Shown here in pieces: positions 34,024 through 47,300 of a stretch of 64,000 nt of DNA. The translations under genes were made by a program, and so were the position numbers. Positions within the stretch are counted from its first letter, which is position 1. Each line of letters opens with the position of its first letter. The notes below the pieces were generated by a model. It was not told the DNA's origin and did not search any database. It saw nothing but the letters and a program-made list of their open reading frames with translations. The DNA is taken from contig VWZF01002687.1 in the NCBI GenBank assembly GCA_013396755.1, forward strand, positions 115,835-179,834, read 5' to 3'. The stretch is from Sclerurus mexicanus. Lineage: Eukaryota; Chordata; Aves; Passeriformes; Furnariidae.

Positions 34024-34320
34024 CTTATTGGTTGGCATCCTGATNNNNNNNNNNNNNNNNNNNNNNNNNNNNNNNNNNNNNNNNNNNNNNNNNNNNNNNN
34101 NNNNNNNNNNNNNNNNNNNNNNNNNNNNNNNNNNNNNNNNNNNNNNNNNNNNNNNNNNNNNNNNNNNNNNNNNNNNNNNNNNNNNNNNNNNNNNNNNNNN
34201 NNNNNNNNNNNNNNNNNNNNNNNNNTTTATTGTATGGCATCCTCATTGTATGGCATCCTTATTGTTTGCCATCCTTGCCGCTTGCCATCCTTGCCGTTTG
34301 CCATCCTTATTGTTTGATCC
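34024..34320. repeat. 16-bp minisatellite interrupted by an assembly gap
   Basis: Units related to tattgtttgccatcct repeat every 16 bases. One copy is visible just before the gap (ending near 34042) and about six after it (34227-34318). The unknown bases therefore fall inside the array, whose true length is unknown. Confidence 0.85.
34045..34225. other. Assembly gap (181 unknown bases)
   Basis: A run of 181 N. Both flanks carry the same 16-bp repeat, so this is most likely an unresolved tandem array rather than missing unique sequence. Confidence 0.99.
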
Positions 34321-37300
34321 TTGCACATGAGAGCAAGGAGGAGCCCAGAGTCTGCTCATCCTTCCCTTTGCCTTTTCCCTTTGCTGTGTTCTTTCGTTGC
34401 TACCCAAAACATACTGCTAAAGGCGTGGTGTCCGTGTGCCCCACATCAGTGCCTGTACTCTGGGAACTTGCCCCAATACACCACTTCCACCAGCCATGCA
34501 TAAAGTCCCTTAATGGCCCAGTCTCCAAAGTGGTTTGGGTTTTGCTAGTGAGGGGTTCTTGCCAGCAGGACTCTCCCACCAGCAGTGGACGTCTGGAGGG
34601 TCAGCCTGTCCCAGGACAGAAATCCTAGGTTATAGTGAGGACCAGGACCAGGGTGAGGAGAGTGGGAAACAGGGAACCTATAGGCATTAGATTGATGCCT
34701 AGGCACAGTTCCTTCTAGAGTCATAGCTTATGCCATGTTTTTCCTTTTGAAATCCCGTCATCTGGACATAACTGTTTCACTCACAGGACCTTTACCTGGA
34801 TGGCAAGCAGTGTATGCATCAAGTACTGCCCAGGGGGATCTGGAAAAGACGGAAAATGGAGCCTGTTTTCTGTTCTGCTTGAGGCTTGGCCGTGTGGTTT
34901 CCTGCTGTAACACTGTAAACAGCACTGTTTGGCTCCTGTCGTAGTGTGTACAGAAGAGAATGTGGAGCTGTGACTCCCATGCTCCCTTTTTGGCTTTGAA
35001 ACAGACATTAAAGTAATGGTACCCTGTTCTGATCACTCCCAATCTCCTAAAATGTCATTCCCTCCTTTTAGGACATAACATGGATGGAGAAAGCTGTGTG
35101 GGGAGAAAACTGAATGGACGCTGAAAGTCTGTATCTAACTTGGCTGTTGATTGTCTTGTAAGTTCCTAAGAAGGTAATCAGAAAACCTCCACTGGCTTGT
35201 CTGCAAAACAGTTATATAGAGGTTGTAATAGAAAAAGTAAATGAATTTAAAGGAGAAAGATTTTCTCATTTGAATCATTTGCAAGCAGTACAAGTTCAGA
35301 AGAAAGCATCTGCTGCTGTTCAATAAGCGTAATTCCAATGAAAATTACTTTAATTATGCTCTGGCTGTGTGTTCAGTGAAGAACAGAATGTGCATTCATG
35401 CTGTGAGTTACTTCCTGCTCCAGTCGTTGAACTATGACTACAGCTACAGTAGCCCCCGGTGAAGGGTTAGAAACTGTTGGGGTTCGGTCAGAAGGCGGCC
35501 AGCTCACCCCGATAATGTGCCTCTCATGCTTTCTGAGCAGAAAACACTTTGCTGCTAGCAATGTAAGAGCCTACACCTCCCAAAACAGAGTGTGGGAGTG
35601 CTTATGCTTATACTGCCCCCACCCCATGACTGAGCAGCCGTCTCAGTTGGGAAGGGATAGCAGAGACTGCATGGCCAAGCTGCGGCCTTGGCTGGAGAGG
35701 AGCATCTGCCAGCCCCTGCAGCTCCTCCCTTTGAGCACAGGAGCTAAGTCCAGTTTCCAGGGCGCTCTGTGATGGCCACAGGCAGACTTTGTGCCCAGCC
35801 GGGCCATTAGTCCCTGCCTCCTGGCTGAGACGTACTGTCTGTGCACGCCGTGGTGCTGGGCTGGAGTCACAGTTCAAACCAGTTGTTCAGCCACCTGTCT
35901 GAGGGGCACAGGCTCCACAGTACTGCCAGGGGTGCAGCGTGAGCAGGCACAGGGCAACACAAACACAGGGGCATATTTTCATGCTCCATAATGAGAGTTA
36001 AATCTAGTTAAGCTAAACCGGCCACAATGAGTGGAAAAGGTGCATTTGTGGCTTCAAAGAAATAAAATGGAAAAAAAGAGTGATTTGGGTATATGCTCTC
36101 CTCCTTCCATTCCTCCTCATACTAGGTCATATACTGTCTAAGTGCTCTTCCAAACCAAAAACAAATAGAAAGCAAAACATAATTTCACTGTGGCATCTTT
36201 GGTCAGCATTTATTCAGATGGATGCAAGAAGTAAGAAGAGATACTTTAGTGGTGGCTCTTGACTGCTGAAGTTAAGAGAAAATAGAAACAAGTTATATAA
36301 GCTACTGAATATGTTGTCTTTTTCCTTGTCTCTCAAATCTGTTTCCCTTCTAAAGCAAACATCCTCGGGTATCTATGCAAATGGTTTTGCCTTTCATCAT
36401 TTCTTGAAAATGTCAGAACTCTGCTGCTTCTGCAGAGCTGAACTTAGATACAGAAAAGCAAAAAACATTGTTCTGTCAGAAGTCTCATTTAAATCATGGA
36501 TGAGGACTGGAGATAGCCTGGAATCTGATTGTGCTCAGAGGTGTGTCCTACAGACCCCTAACACTCCTGCCCTAGTACCAAGAATTCATTCCTATTCACT
36601 CATTCCAGGACTTGTGGAGGTATTTATGTTGTATGAAACCAAAACTGCTCTGAAAGAAGATTTAGTGAATCTTCACTCTAAAGCATCTTGGAATAAGAAC
36701 AAAGCTTCTGAAACTCTCAAATTCATATGTTTTCCTGAAAAGGGCTTGGGAAGTTTTAATTTATTCTGATTCTCTATGCCAGCATTTTGGATAATTTATT
36801 GCTATAAAAATGATTTATTAATACATCAGTTGACTTTCTAAGAATGCTGCTTTTTCATTGCTGATTTTCAAAGGGATTACATATCTGTCCTTATCACCCC
36901 TGATCAGTATGTGTAAACATTTTCAAACCTTGTGCAACAGCATTCTGTTCTATCACGTCTTCTGACAGTCTGTCCTGCTGATTTAGCAAGACTTCACTGC
37001 ACGTAATATGGCAGTGATCCCAGGGACTTAAATGGGTGAGAGAAATGGTTTATAGAATACTTTCTTCAAAAGTACCTAAAGTAGGAGAATTGCCTGAAGT
37101 TTAGTCTCCAGACTGATATACTGACAGATTTCTCCCCCAGTTATGTGCTAATTGTTTTGGGAAGAGACTCACTCCTGGATCCTTCTACCAAAGCAGCATG
37201 TACAAAATAAATTTCACAAAACTCAGCAAGAGACCATATGGAATAGGGTAATGGTATTTATTTTAGACAAAGTTGATTTCAGTCACCAACACATTGTGTT

Positions 37301-40300
37301 GTAGATGTCACTCCTGTGCACTCCCACACCACGTACTCAGGAGCATCCAGACATGTGTGATACTTTCACACGCACTTTTCTGTTTCACTCAGACCAAGTT
37401 TAGTATTTCTGCCACATACATTCCCACCATTAGGTTATACTAGTGCAATTTTCTTCTGTGTCTGCAGCTACTTTTAACTTTGGGAATTAGAAAGCTGGAA
37501 ATTGTGCAGGCAACCCCAATTACACACCTTAAAAACACAAGCCCTAAACATACCTGCAAGCTGTGGATAGTGCTTGTAACCAACCCCCTTGCAGTGAGAG
37601 TGGAGCAGTAAGAAAGCTTTGCTTTTTATTTTACAGAACTATGGAAATTCACAGGGAGAAATGTCAGCCTGTTCTGAGCTTCAGATGAAAAGCTGGGTAA
37701 GTCTTTAATCCCAAGGACTAAACTCTGTAAACTTCCCTTTTCCTACATTTGATTCCTCTTCCTGAGGCTCAGAAATGGCTGTTCTGATCTCTGGGTCTTG
37801 GCCTCAGAGTGGGTGGACCAGCACATTTTGGAAACCTGTTTTATATAGGCAGGTTTTCTGGAGAGAGGAAACCCTCACAAAGCAATTGGAACTCACCAAT
37901 TTCCAGGGCTTCAGCTTCCTTGTTCCTGTCTCAGCAGGAAATCATTTTACGATGAGATAGAGGGGACTCTTCAAGCACCTGCTCACAAAAGGCTGACTTT
38001 ATGTTGCCAACTATCCTTTGCTGGAATTGTAGAGGCAAAAGATAGCACAGAACTGGGGTTGAACATAAAATTTTCCAGAAAAAATCCAGAAGCAGGTGCT
38101 GGTTGCTGTGAAACCCGGATTAAATTAAAAGTGATTCCTCTCTTGCAAGGGAGATGATGATATGAATGTGAGCTTTTTGAGAACAGGTACACTTTGGAGA
38201 AAGCCTGAAGAGGAAACTCAGCTTGCCTGGCACACAACTGACAGGAGAACTGGAATGGCAATATCTGGGAAAGTGATGCAGAGCTGGAAACATCTGTTTG
38301 GCCAGTGCTGTTAGTTATGGGAATGTCAGGGAAGGGGACAGTGAAATCGTCATGGCCAGTCCTATAACTGAGCATTATTGCCTTCCAGACCTGTGTGTGA
38401 GACCAACCACCATGGTACTGGCTTTGTTCCCATGAGAAAGGACTGGGAATAGAATTGCTGCTCTTTGTGACCTCCTCATGTGGACATACAGCATTATAAA
38501 CAGTTGCAGCTTGTTCTTTCAATGACAACTTCCTGGCAGAGACAGACGCAGTAATGCTTATACCGTGATATCAAATAGTGCCCTTTCTTCTCCTCCCTTC
38601 CCCACAGAAACACTGAAATACCAGGGAAATCGTGTCCTAGAGTCTTCTGTATTGCTGCAGTCCAGTTGTGTTTAGTTCTAAATTCTGATCTGAACACAAC
38701 TGACACTGTCAAAGATTTTGGTTTTTCAAATTTGAGAGGAAAATGATTGATTCAGACCCATCTTCAGTGAATGATCTTTTATCAGATGCCACGGATAGTT
38801 AGACAGATCAGAACATAATTATGTACATCAGTGCAATATTAAGTTGTTAGTCATTCTTGCTTAATGGTGAAATGCATGACAGTTTCTGGTTTTGATTGGC
38901 ATCTCCATTACCTGCTCTCAGTAAACAGCTTGTTGGCCCCTTTTTTTTAATAGACATTTGCACGCCATCCTCACCTTCCACACAATCTAGTTACCCAGCC
39001 TATTGTGTGATGCACCTAATAAATGAGCAGCTGCCATGGCTACTGTAGCCATACAAATACAGAGAAAAGTTCTTCGGCTTTTAAGGAGTGGCTGGAGGCA
39101 GGTAATTAACCTTGGCTTCACTCCTTGCACGAGAAGCTCGTGAAAAGCAACACGCCGGGCTTCCCTGTGGCTTTTGCTTTTATGAGCACTTACTTCAAGG
39201 ATTGCAATGTCACTGCCATTTCTGGGTGCAGCAAGAGAGTAAGAAAAAGCAGGGCTGAGAGCTACAACACTCAATAGATTCCTCTTTAGCAAATCCAGTT
39301 GTAATTAAGCTGGCAGTAACAAAGGGGTCTTAAAAATATAATATCAGATTAATCTTTGAATTCCTGCTCCTGCTTCCTTTCCCCTATTTTCAGGCTTTAC
39401 TCCTTCATGCTGTTCTCTCCACTGCTTCAAGAAAAGCACCTCTAATGCATCCAGGAGTAGGAGGGTGTTCACCAAAAGATCTTGGCTCTTTTCATATCAA
39501 TGCATTGTCATTTATGCATCTTAATATGCTGGTCCTCTATTTTTAAAGAATCCCTGACATTATAGACCTGTTTAAAAATTGCTTTTTTAGCATGCAGGAA
39601 AAATCACATTCTCCTATGTAACAGATTATTATTTGTCTGTCAGCACACAGTAAGAGGTCTGATTTCTGCCCACCAACTTCACTGTGAAGTTCTCAGTTGC
39701 CTATAATGAGGGTAAAATTGGGTCCAAGAGCGTTAAATTATATCTTCTGCAGCACAGAAGAGGATATCCAGACTTTTATCCATATCACTCTATTTGCAAA
39801 CAACAGTGAAATTCTTTTTGAGTTTCACTGAGCCATGACGTGATAGTCTCTTAGAGCTATAGATTGGATTTCAAGACAGAAATTGCTACTACCAGCTAGT
39901 TTGAATTCTTATAGAGGGAGGAAAAAATTCAGCCAGAAACATGCTGCAAACCTATTCATCTTCTACAGCCTCTTTGTCTCAATAACAAAAAACTCTTACC
40001 TGGAAAGCTACTGGTCTTGGTTTATAGAAGTGTATTTTATCTTCGTCCCTCTCTCGTGTCTCGTTCAGAACTTATTCTCTTGTCTCTGAAATTCAAACCA
40101 TTAGTAGTTGCTCTTTAAAGGTTGACGATAATTTTGAGTTGCTATAAAATTAATCTGAAGCTGAAGTTGCATTTTCACTCTTACTGTTCAGCTAGTATAT
40201 TTTAAGGTGTGTGGGGCTTTGGGCCAAACATGATATAAATCAAAATAAATACTTGGCTGACTTACTTGGGTATCTTCCTTCAGCAATCTGTTTCTAGCTC

Positions 40301-43300
40301 ACAGCTTGGCCTTCTTTGCCACTGGGATACCTGGTTCTTTTCCTGCCAGTTTTTTTTCAGTGGTTTGGGTTTTGTTGTTTTAGTTTTTACATCTTCTGTC
40401 TGAAGCGAAACATGATCCAGGTTTGGCAGTCTAACATTGTAATTTGTGATTTCTCAACACTCCAGTCAAGAGTTTTCCAGCTTCTTTGACTTTTGCCACT
40501 GCAATCGACATGTTTGGAAAAAAATATTGCTTATTACTTAACTTGTGTAGTTCTCTATAATTAATTTTTTTTTCTGAGACAAAAAATTATGGTGATAACT
40601 GCTGGCATTGACTCACACTGCTGTTTGTGCCCAACCTGCCTATCAGTTGACTTCAGCCAGGCTGCTAACGTAAGGTTTGCAATCCTCTGCAAGAAAATAT
40701 GCACAGCTCCTTCTTATAGAAGCCCTTTGAGGAGCTAAACAGCTGGATTTGCTCCTGTAGAAGCATCCAACACAGTCATTTTGTAAAACAGCGTGTTGCA
40801 ACTTGTCCCGGTCAAAATGAGTGGGGAAAGAATAACAAGAGTGAACTGGGGGGAGGCTTTGCATCTACATGGCTCAGTGCTGGCAAACTGGCTCCAGCTC
40901 TGAGAGTGGAAGGAGCCTTCAAGCTCCTCTTGGGCCACACTTCTTCAGCAAAGCCATCTAATGGCAAAAATACAGTAGGAAAGACCACTTAGGCTGTTAA
41001 AGTTAGGGCAGATGACTAAAAAATGTGCCTGTGTAAGGAAATGCCTCTTCTCAGCAGCACGAAGCCAGGCATGATCCTTGTCCTTATGCTGTCTGACTAC
41101 AAGAACAGGTTCTGCCTCAAACAAGAGCAGCGTTGAGGAGCTCAAAACATTTGCAGCCGAGTCCCACTCTCCAGCATGTGCTGCAGGTCAGCTGGCACAA
41201 CAGCACCGTGCGAGGAAAACGTCCTTCCCTCCCTCAGTAAAAACCCCACTGCTTGATAAGCAGCAGGATGAATTCTGCTCTCCTTTCATTTTCAAACTGA
41301 TTTTATATTAGAGTATAAACAAGATTATTTTAAAGCGAGATTTTTCATTCCCAGCCTGCAAAAGATTCTGTTTTCCAGCTGCTGGAAAATATCGTGAGCT
41401 GATCCTGTAATGAACTCTCTCATGTAAGAATTGCTTCATTATCATTAAATGCTGCCAGCTCTTAGATTTGTGTTCGGCTTCATAAATTCCAGAAAGCAGC
41501 TCAATGTATTTATAAGCTATTTCCCTGTTTTAAGAGGAACTGGAGTCTATTCCAGGACCCAAGCCAGATCCCTTACAGTTTAAATGAAGATAGATTGCCA
41601 TGAGCTTATTTCAAAAGATCAAGAAAAAGTTTCTGCAGAGCGATTTCTCTCTTTTTAAATTTTTTTTGTTTTATTTTTTAAGGAACAAGAACCTGTATTT
41701 TTTATGTTTTTGAAGAACAGTGACTAAGTGCAGCAAAACTGCACCATTGTGTCTGCCCACAGGTAAAGCAGTAATATTATAATATTACTGCCCTTAGCAG
41801 GAGGCAATAAAGGGCCAGAATCCATTCTCCTTGATTCTACATACCAACTCCATAGGGCTCAATTCACTTCAAAATAAAGTGAAGCTGTTTGGGGGGAACT
41901 AACGATGGGGTCTGGTGGATTTCTCTCATCAATTTTTAATTTGAATATAATCCAGGTCAATATTGAACACTTTAGGTCAGCTCTGTGCTGTTTGACTTCT
42001 ACAAAACAATGAAAATCTCTTCTAAATGATGATGGGTGGTTACTGTGATTTTTCACTTTTATTGGCAGTCCAAAGTACAGAATAGGAAAAAGAGGATATT
42101 TACTTCTCTTACCTAGAAAGATTTAGGCAGAGCAACACAACAGCTTTGTAATGTTATTCATGTCACATATGCCCATAAGAAATAGAAAGGAATTTGCTAT
42201 AGGTTGCAAAAGTACTTCACAAAAATAAATTTGCCAAGGAGAACATCAGTTCTGAACTGTGGACCTTCCAAATATCTGGGAATTCTGCCTGGGCAAAACA
42301 GCAGTGTTGGATCTTAGAAGACAGTGTTACACGCATGATGGATTTAACTAATAAATCTTTCCAAAGGAGATGGAGAAGGGAAAAACCTACAAAGCAGTTG
42401 GGCATTTCTCATTTTCCATTAAAAACTGTCTGCTTCCAGCATGTCCAGGCAGATTTAAACAGATGAAAGGGTCAACTAAACAATGATTATATATGTACAT
42501 AAATTAAGGCATGAGAGCTTCCAGTAATTTAATTTAGCTATTAAAATGCTGCTGTAATTTTGACTTTGAGAAAGGAAGTGCCTCAGAAGGATCAGAAGAC
42601 CGTATCTCATGGCAAACAACCAAAATTGGATGAGTTCAAAGATGCAGGAGGATATATATTCAGTCTGTTCAAGGGGGAGCATGCAGCTGGGTCCTAATAA
42701 AAAGAAATAATTGAATTTACTTGATCTTCTAGGGTTCTTTCCCTCATAATCTATGCAGGAGAGCATTTTTTGATGTTATGACTTCTTTTTTTTTTTTAAA
42801 TAACATCTTTCAAAACAAGTCTTGGTGTCAAGAACCCCTTTTTTCCCAGCATTAGCCCTGCCATTTGGCTATTGGTATGTTCATCCCATTGGATCCCTTC
42901 TGCACTGCCCCTAGGGAACTGCAGAGCAGTCAGGACAGCAGCACAGCCAGGAGGGCCCTATGGGTTTCCATCCATACAGGGCAGAAGTACTCAGAGAGGG
43001 AAAGCACCAGGTCTGACGTGACACTGCTGGGAGAAGCCTCTAGCTGAATTAATGCTTCCACCAGGAAATCATTGGGCTCTCCACAGGGACTTGTTTTATT
43101 ATCTGAACCCCAAAGTAAATTTTTCTCGTCATCTCCTGGCTGGAAGTAGAGCACATAAAGCAGGCTGAAAGTCCAAGTGTAGGTATATAAAAAAATGAAC
43201 CCTAGTGCTCTGCCCAGCCATTGCTTGGTGTGCCTTTCAGTTGAAAAAACAAGTGGATTTTCTTCCAGTTTTTCCTCAGAAAACCTGTTAACAATTATCA

Positions 43301-44056
43301 TTTCTTATTGCAAGAAGGGCTGAAAATTTTGACATCTGAACATCATCGCCTTGTTGTACCTGAGCAAAAACTTACCCTCACACTTCACAAAACCAGAATC
43401 CAGGGACAGAACAGTTGTAGCACTTTGAAGTGCTATTTAGGCTGTCAATTCTCTTTCCATAAATGTTTTTAAATCAGGGGTTTAAATTAAGCATTCACAT
43501 TAATCACACTCAAACTAATCAGTGAATTGATTCCAAATCTGGCAGTCAGGCAGTGTTGATACAAGATTTGCTGCATGCATACTCACAAATTTTGTTTGCA
43601 CAGTATTTTATTGCAAATATAAAAAGGCAAACACAGTTGTCAATTATGAATGAAATTGAATCAGGATAAACTGCAGTACGAAACTGGTGTATATACACTC
43701 AGCAGCCTGTCAGTATGGACAAAATTACCTGTGAGTTAACATCTTATTTGATAGATCTTCTTGTAAATAATAAATGACCTCTTCTTTCTGCAAACAACGT
43801 GAACCGTGCTCGTCATTTGAGATTCTTTATGTTATTCACAGCTTGGCAGAGTTCAGAAACGCAGCTGAAGAAAATATTCAGGGGATCCTATATAGTTTAT
43901 ATTAAGATTCCATGGTGATCTTTTGTACATATGCCTTCCTATTTTACTAAAATATTCACATGATTTTGTATTAGTCAGGAAAATCACCGTCTTCTACTTC
44001 TTTGGGGCCATACTTTCCCATACTGTAAGTATTCAAAAATATGATTTGAGTAACAA
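34321..44056. other. Intergenic DNA upstream of PIK3R4, nothing recognised
   Basis: Moderately AT-rich, single-copy-looking DNA. The longest open frames (152 codons at 36311-36769 plus; 181 codons at 37983-38528 minus) have no domain, signal or family I recognise and no coding-like flanks. A perfect 18-bp palindrome lies at 41771-41788. No tRNA or other RNA gene was seen. Confidence 0.5.
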
Positions 44057-44327
44057 GAATCATAGAATGGTTTGGGTTGGAGGGACATTTAAAGACCATC
44101 TAGTCCAACCCTCTGCTGTGGGCAAGGACACCTTCCACCAAACCAGGTTGCTGAGAGCCACATCCAACCTGTCCTTGAGCATTTTCAATGATGGGGCCCC
44201 CATAACTGCCCTCAGCAACCTGCTCCAGTGCCTACCACCCTCACCATTAAAAGTGCCTTCCTTAGATCCAATCTAAGTCTTCCCTGTTCCAGTTTAAAAC
44301 CACTGCCCCCTGTCCTCTCACTAGAGG
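44057..44327 (-). mobile_element. CR1 LINE 3' end (minus orientation)
   Basis: Begins gaatcatagaatggtttggg and continues through agaccatctagtccaaccct, the ggcaaggacaccttccacc block, the tccttgagcattttcaatga block and ctgccccctgtcctctcact. This is a typical avian CR1 3' terminus of about 270 bases with little divergence. Confidence 0.95.
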
Positions 44328-47300
44328 AAGGCTGGAATCTTTTTTTCCTCAAGTAACGCGTGCAGTGTGCTATGTACTTCAGAAAGTAAGGAATGTCCAG
44401 CAGTGCCGTCACACTGCTACAACTTCTGGAGCTGATGTGGCAAGGAGTAAGTCTTTTCTTGGGTGCCATCTGGCTCAACATGGGTCCTAGAGGAGTCATG
44501 GCAAAACAAGGGAAGAAAGACAAAAGGTGTGAAGAGCATACAGCCAACTCCTAAGAGACAAAATAATCCTCCTCTGAAGACTAAAAACCAGAAATCTGTC
44601 TTTGTAGTGAAAGCTGGTTACTTTCTAGCCTTGACATGCTTCAGAAAGAACTACTTCTATGGTGCAGCCAACAATAACAGGCTTATCTGATGAAGACAGT
44701 GGTACCTTAAAAGCCTCACTGAGTGATGCAGAGCTTGGCCTGTATGTTTACTCCAAAAAATGCCAAACGACAGGATATCCCTCTGTAGGAAGGAAATTCC
44801 ATGTCCTCACTGGAAGATTTTTGTGGCCAAAAAGAGGAAAACAAAAACTCTACCATGAAAGAAAAACAGAACTCTGAGGTTCAAGAAGCACAAAACAAAG
44901 TCTTGATGATGTTCCCCGTTCTCCCAGTCCTTTTTGTTATCTGAAATACACCTTCACAAATTAGGAACTTTGTTAATAATCTTTTTTTCCTGCATAAACC
45001 CCCACTACTGTGTTCTGTTTTTCTGTTTGTCGTCCTGGGCTGGCCAAGAGCATGCAGGCTGGAGTGCAGATCCCTGCTTTGAGACTGGAGCAGTGGGGAT
45101 ACAGAGGAGTGCTGAGGCAGGGGGGAAAACTCGGCAGGAAAGGGTTTCTTTCCATGCCTTTTCCTTGGTGCTGCAGGGAGCAGGGGGAGGGTGGCCATGG
45201 GACTGGGGGACAATGGCAGAGGCAGGGGTTTATTGCACAATGTCCCCTTCATCTTTGGCTGTAACAGTAGGAACCCTTTCTCCTCACCCTTCCAGTACGA
45301 GACCCATCGTCCTGAGTGCCCCGGGGCAGGTGGAGGTGTTTCAAGAAGGATGAAGACCATCCTGGTTTTGCACACCCTAAAAATGTCCAGGTTTAGCTTT
45401 AGGTCTTGAAATTACATGGGGGCTGCTGAAAGTAAAGCTACTCATTAACTATTCATTAATTCTTTTCTAGAAGTAATTTATTCTTCTTACTTTTTTTTTC
45501 TTCTCTCAAGCAGACATTCTTCCTCTGGTTTTTTGTGGCAGATAACCCTCAGGGCTAAATGGAAATTGGGTTTGCGCCCTTATTTCTACAGTGATTTGGA
45601 TTGGTGCTGTAGCACTGCAAAAACCTGCCATCATAGCTGCTAGGCAATTTTAATAATGATTTAGTCACTTTCCCCTCATTTGTTGTGGACTTCTTTCCTT
45701 AGTTTCATATTTTATTTTTCTTAATCTAAACACCCAGTTTATAAATATATAATTATTTACTGTAAACAAAACATAGATTTCTTCCAGTAGTGATTTGTAA
45801 TAGTTACACAATGTTTAAAAGGAAGAAAAGCAGCCTGATGTACTAAGGAATGTATAATATCTGCAAGATATCTTCTTCATTGCTCTAAGCTGTACTTTTC
45901 AACACATAGGCTTTGTTTTTCTCACTCAAAGACCTGCAGGAACATCACACCTGCACATCTGATTACCTAAAGCTAAGCAAATCTGAACATTAATTGAGTA
46001 GAATCCTCTGAACTGGTAGACTGCCAACTCAATTAAACAGCTGTCCTGATAAGGAGAGACAAAAATGCTTCTGGAAAGACTTGCCATGGCATAAGTAGCC
46101 ACTGAAGCAAACCTACTGCAGTAAGGGGATTGTCCACAGCATGTCATTTGTCTTTGGTATTTATGTCCTTATTGTGACTGGAATCTCTGTTTGTGAGGCA
46201 AGTTTGGCATTTCACACTGATTTAGGAGCTTACAATACTTAACTTCCTCTGTCATTGAATGAATATATCCCAGTTAAGCAGTTTTGCTGTCATTAAGTAT
46301 AATTGTGCTAAATTAGCATCCATGGAGATGTCCTGGTTAAAAGTTTTTCCTGTATCAGCCATTATACACAAATAACCCAATCCTGACAGGAAAAAAAAAA
46401 ACAATCAGAAACCTGAGCTATAGCCAAGAGAAGGAATTTGTAGCTGCTTTTCAGAACAGCAGGCAGGGAAGTGGCTTCACACCAGCATCTCACGGGACAG
46501 GGAAGATTACTTTTCTCAGCTAAGTCAGCAAAGTGGCCGTTGCTATTTGATACAGGTTTTTCCTAAAAGAGATGGGTGAAATTGCAGACCGGGGTTTGAC
46601 AGAATCCTGATTTTCAGAATGTTCGGCTCTCTTGCCGAGTGGAACTGATCTGTAATACTGGTGTTTCTCTGGCTTCCTCTGAGCATCGTGCACAAGAACA
46701 GTTTGCCACAAAAAATCTTCAAATGATCCTCTTAAGAATTAATGTTGGAAAAAGCTTTTTCCTTTCTGAGTGTTATGCTTAACATCTAATTAGCCCATGG
46801 TGTCAGGGTTAACGTGGTAACTGTAGGCCAGACATTTCTCATGAGGAGGAAGGAATAATTTAAAACCGTCGTTAGGAGCTGCAAGGTCTTGAAAATAGAA
46901 CTTCTTTTCACTTTATCTATAACTTTAGATAATTGTGCTATGGAATTCCTTCCAATTTAGTGCTCGTTTCTGGAGTTCCTGGGTAAAATAACAAGCTGAC
47001 GTCTGTACTGTATCATATGCTTGATCACCTGTATGCAGAAAGTAGCAAAGAACAGTCTCAGATAACCAAGTGATTTCATGCTTGAAGGTATTTCCAATAT
47101 AATTAATCAGCATCTTAGGACATTGAACTGTTGGCTTAAGGAGGATTTTTTTGGTTAATTGAGGTTCACTAACTAAGGTTACATAGAATGCAGGGCAAAC
47201 TTTCGTTTGGCATTGGAGCCTTGCACTGAAAGGTGTTTCAGGGGATTACTTGAAAGAATGTTTTTCTTATATAACAATTAGCCTCTTAATTATCTTTAAT

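Noticed and set aside
33674..34320. CRISPR-like regular repeats
   Set aside because: Units are contiguous without unique spacers, in an animal genome: minisatellites, not CRISPR.
33925..34330. ORFs made largely of unknown residues
   Set aside because: They span the run of N and have no sequence support.
36311..36769. 152-codon plus ORF
   Set aside because: No family, domain or signal recognised, and no coding context; length is within chance for 64 kb scanned in six frames.
37983..38528. 181-codon minus ORF
   Set aside because: No recognisable domain or homologous family from memory. Kept only as a note in the intergenic entry.
44881..45375. Overlapping 164- and 139-codon ORFs on opposite strands
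   Set aside because: Mutual shadows in a GC-richer patch with no recognised protein.
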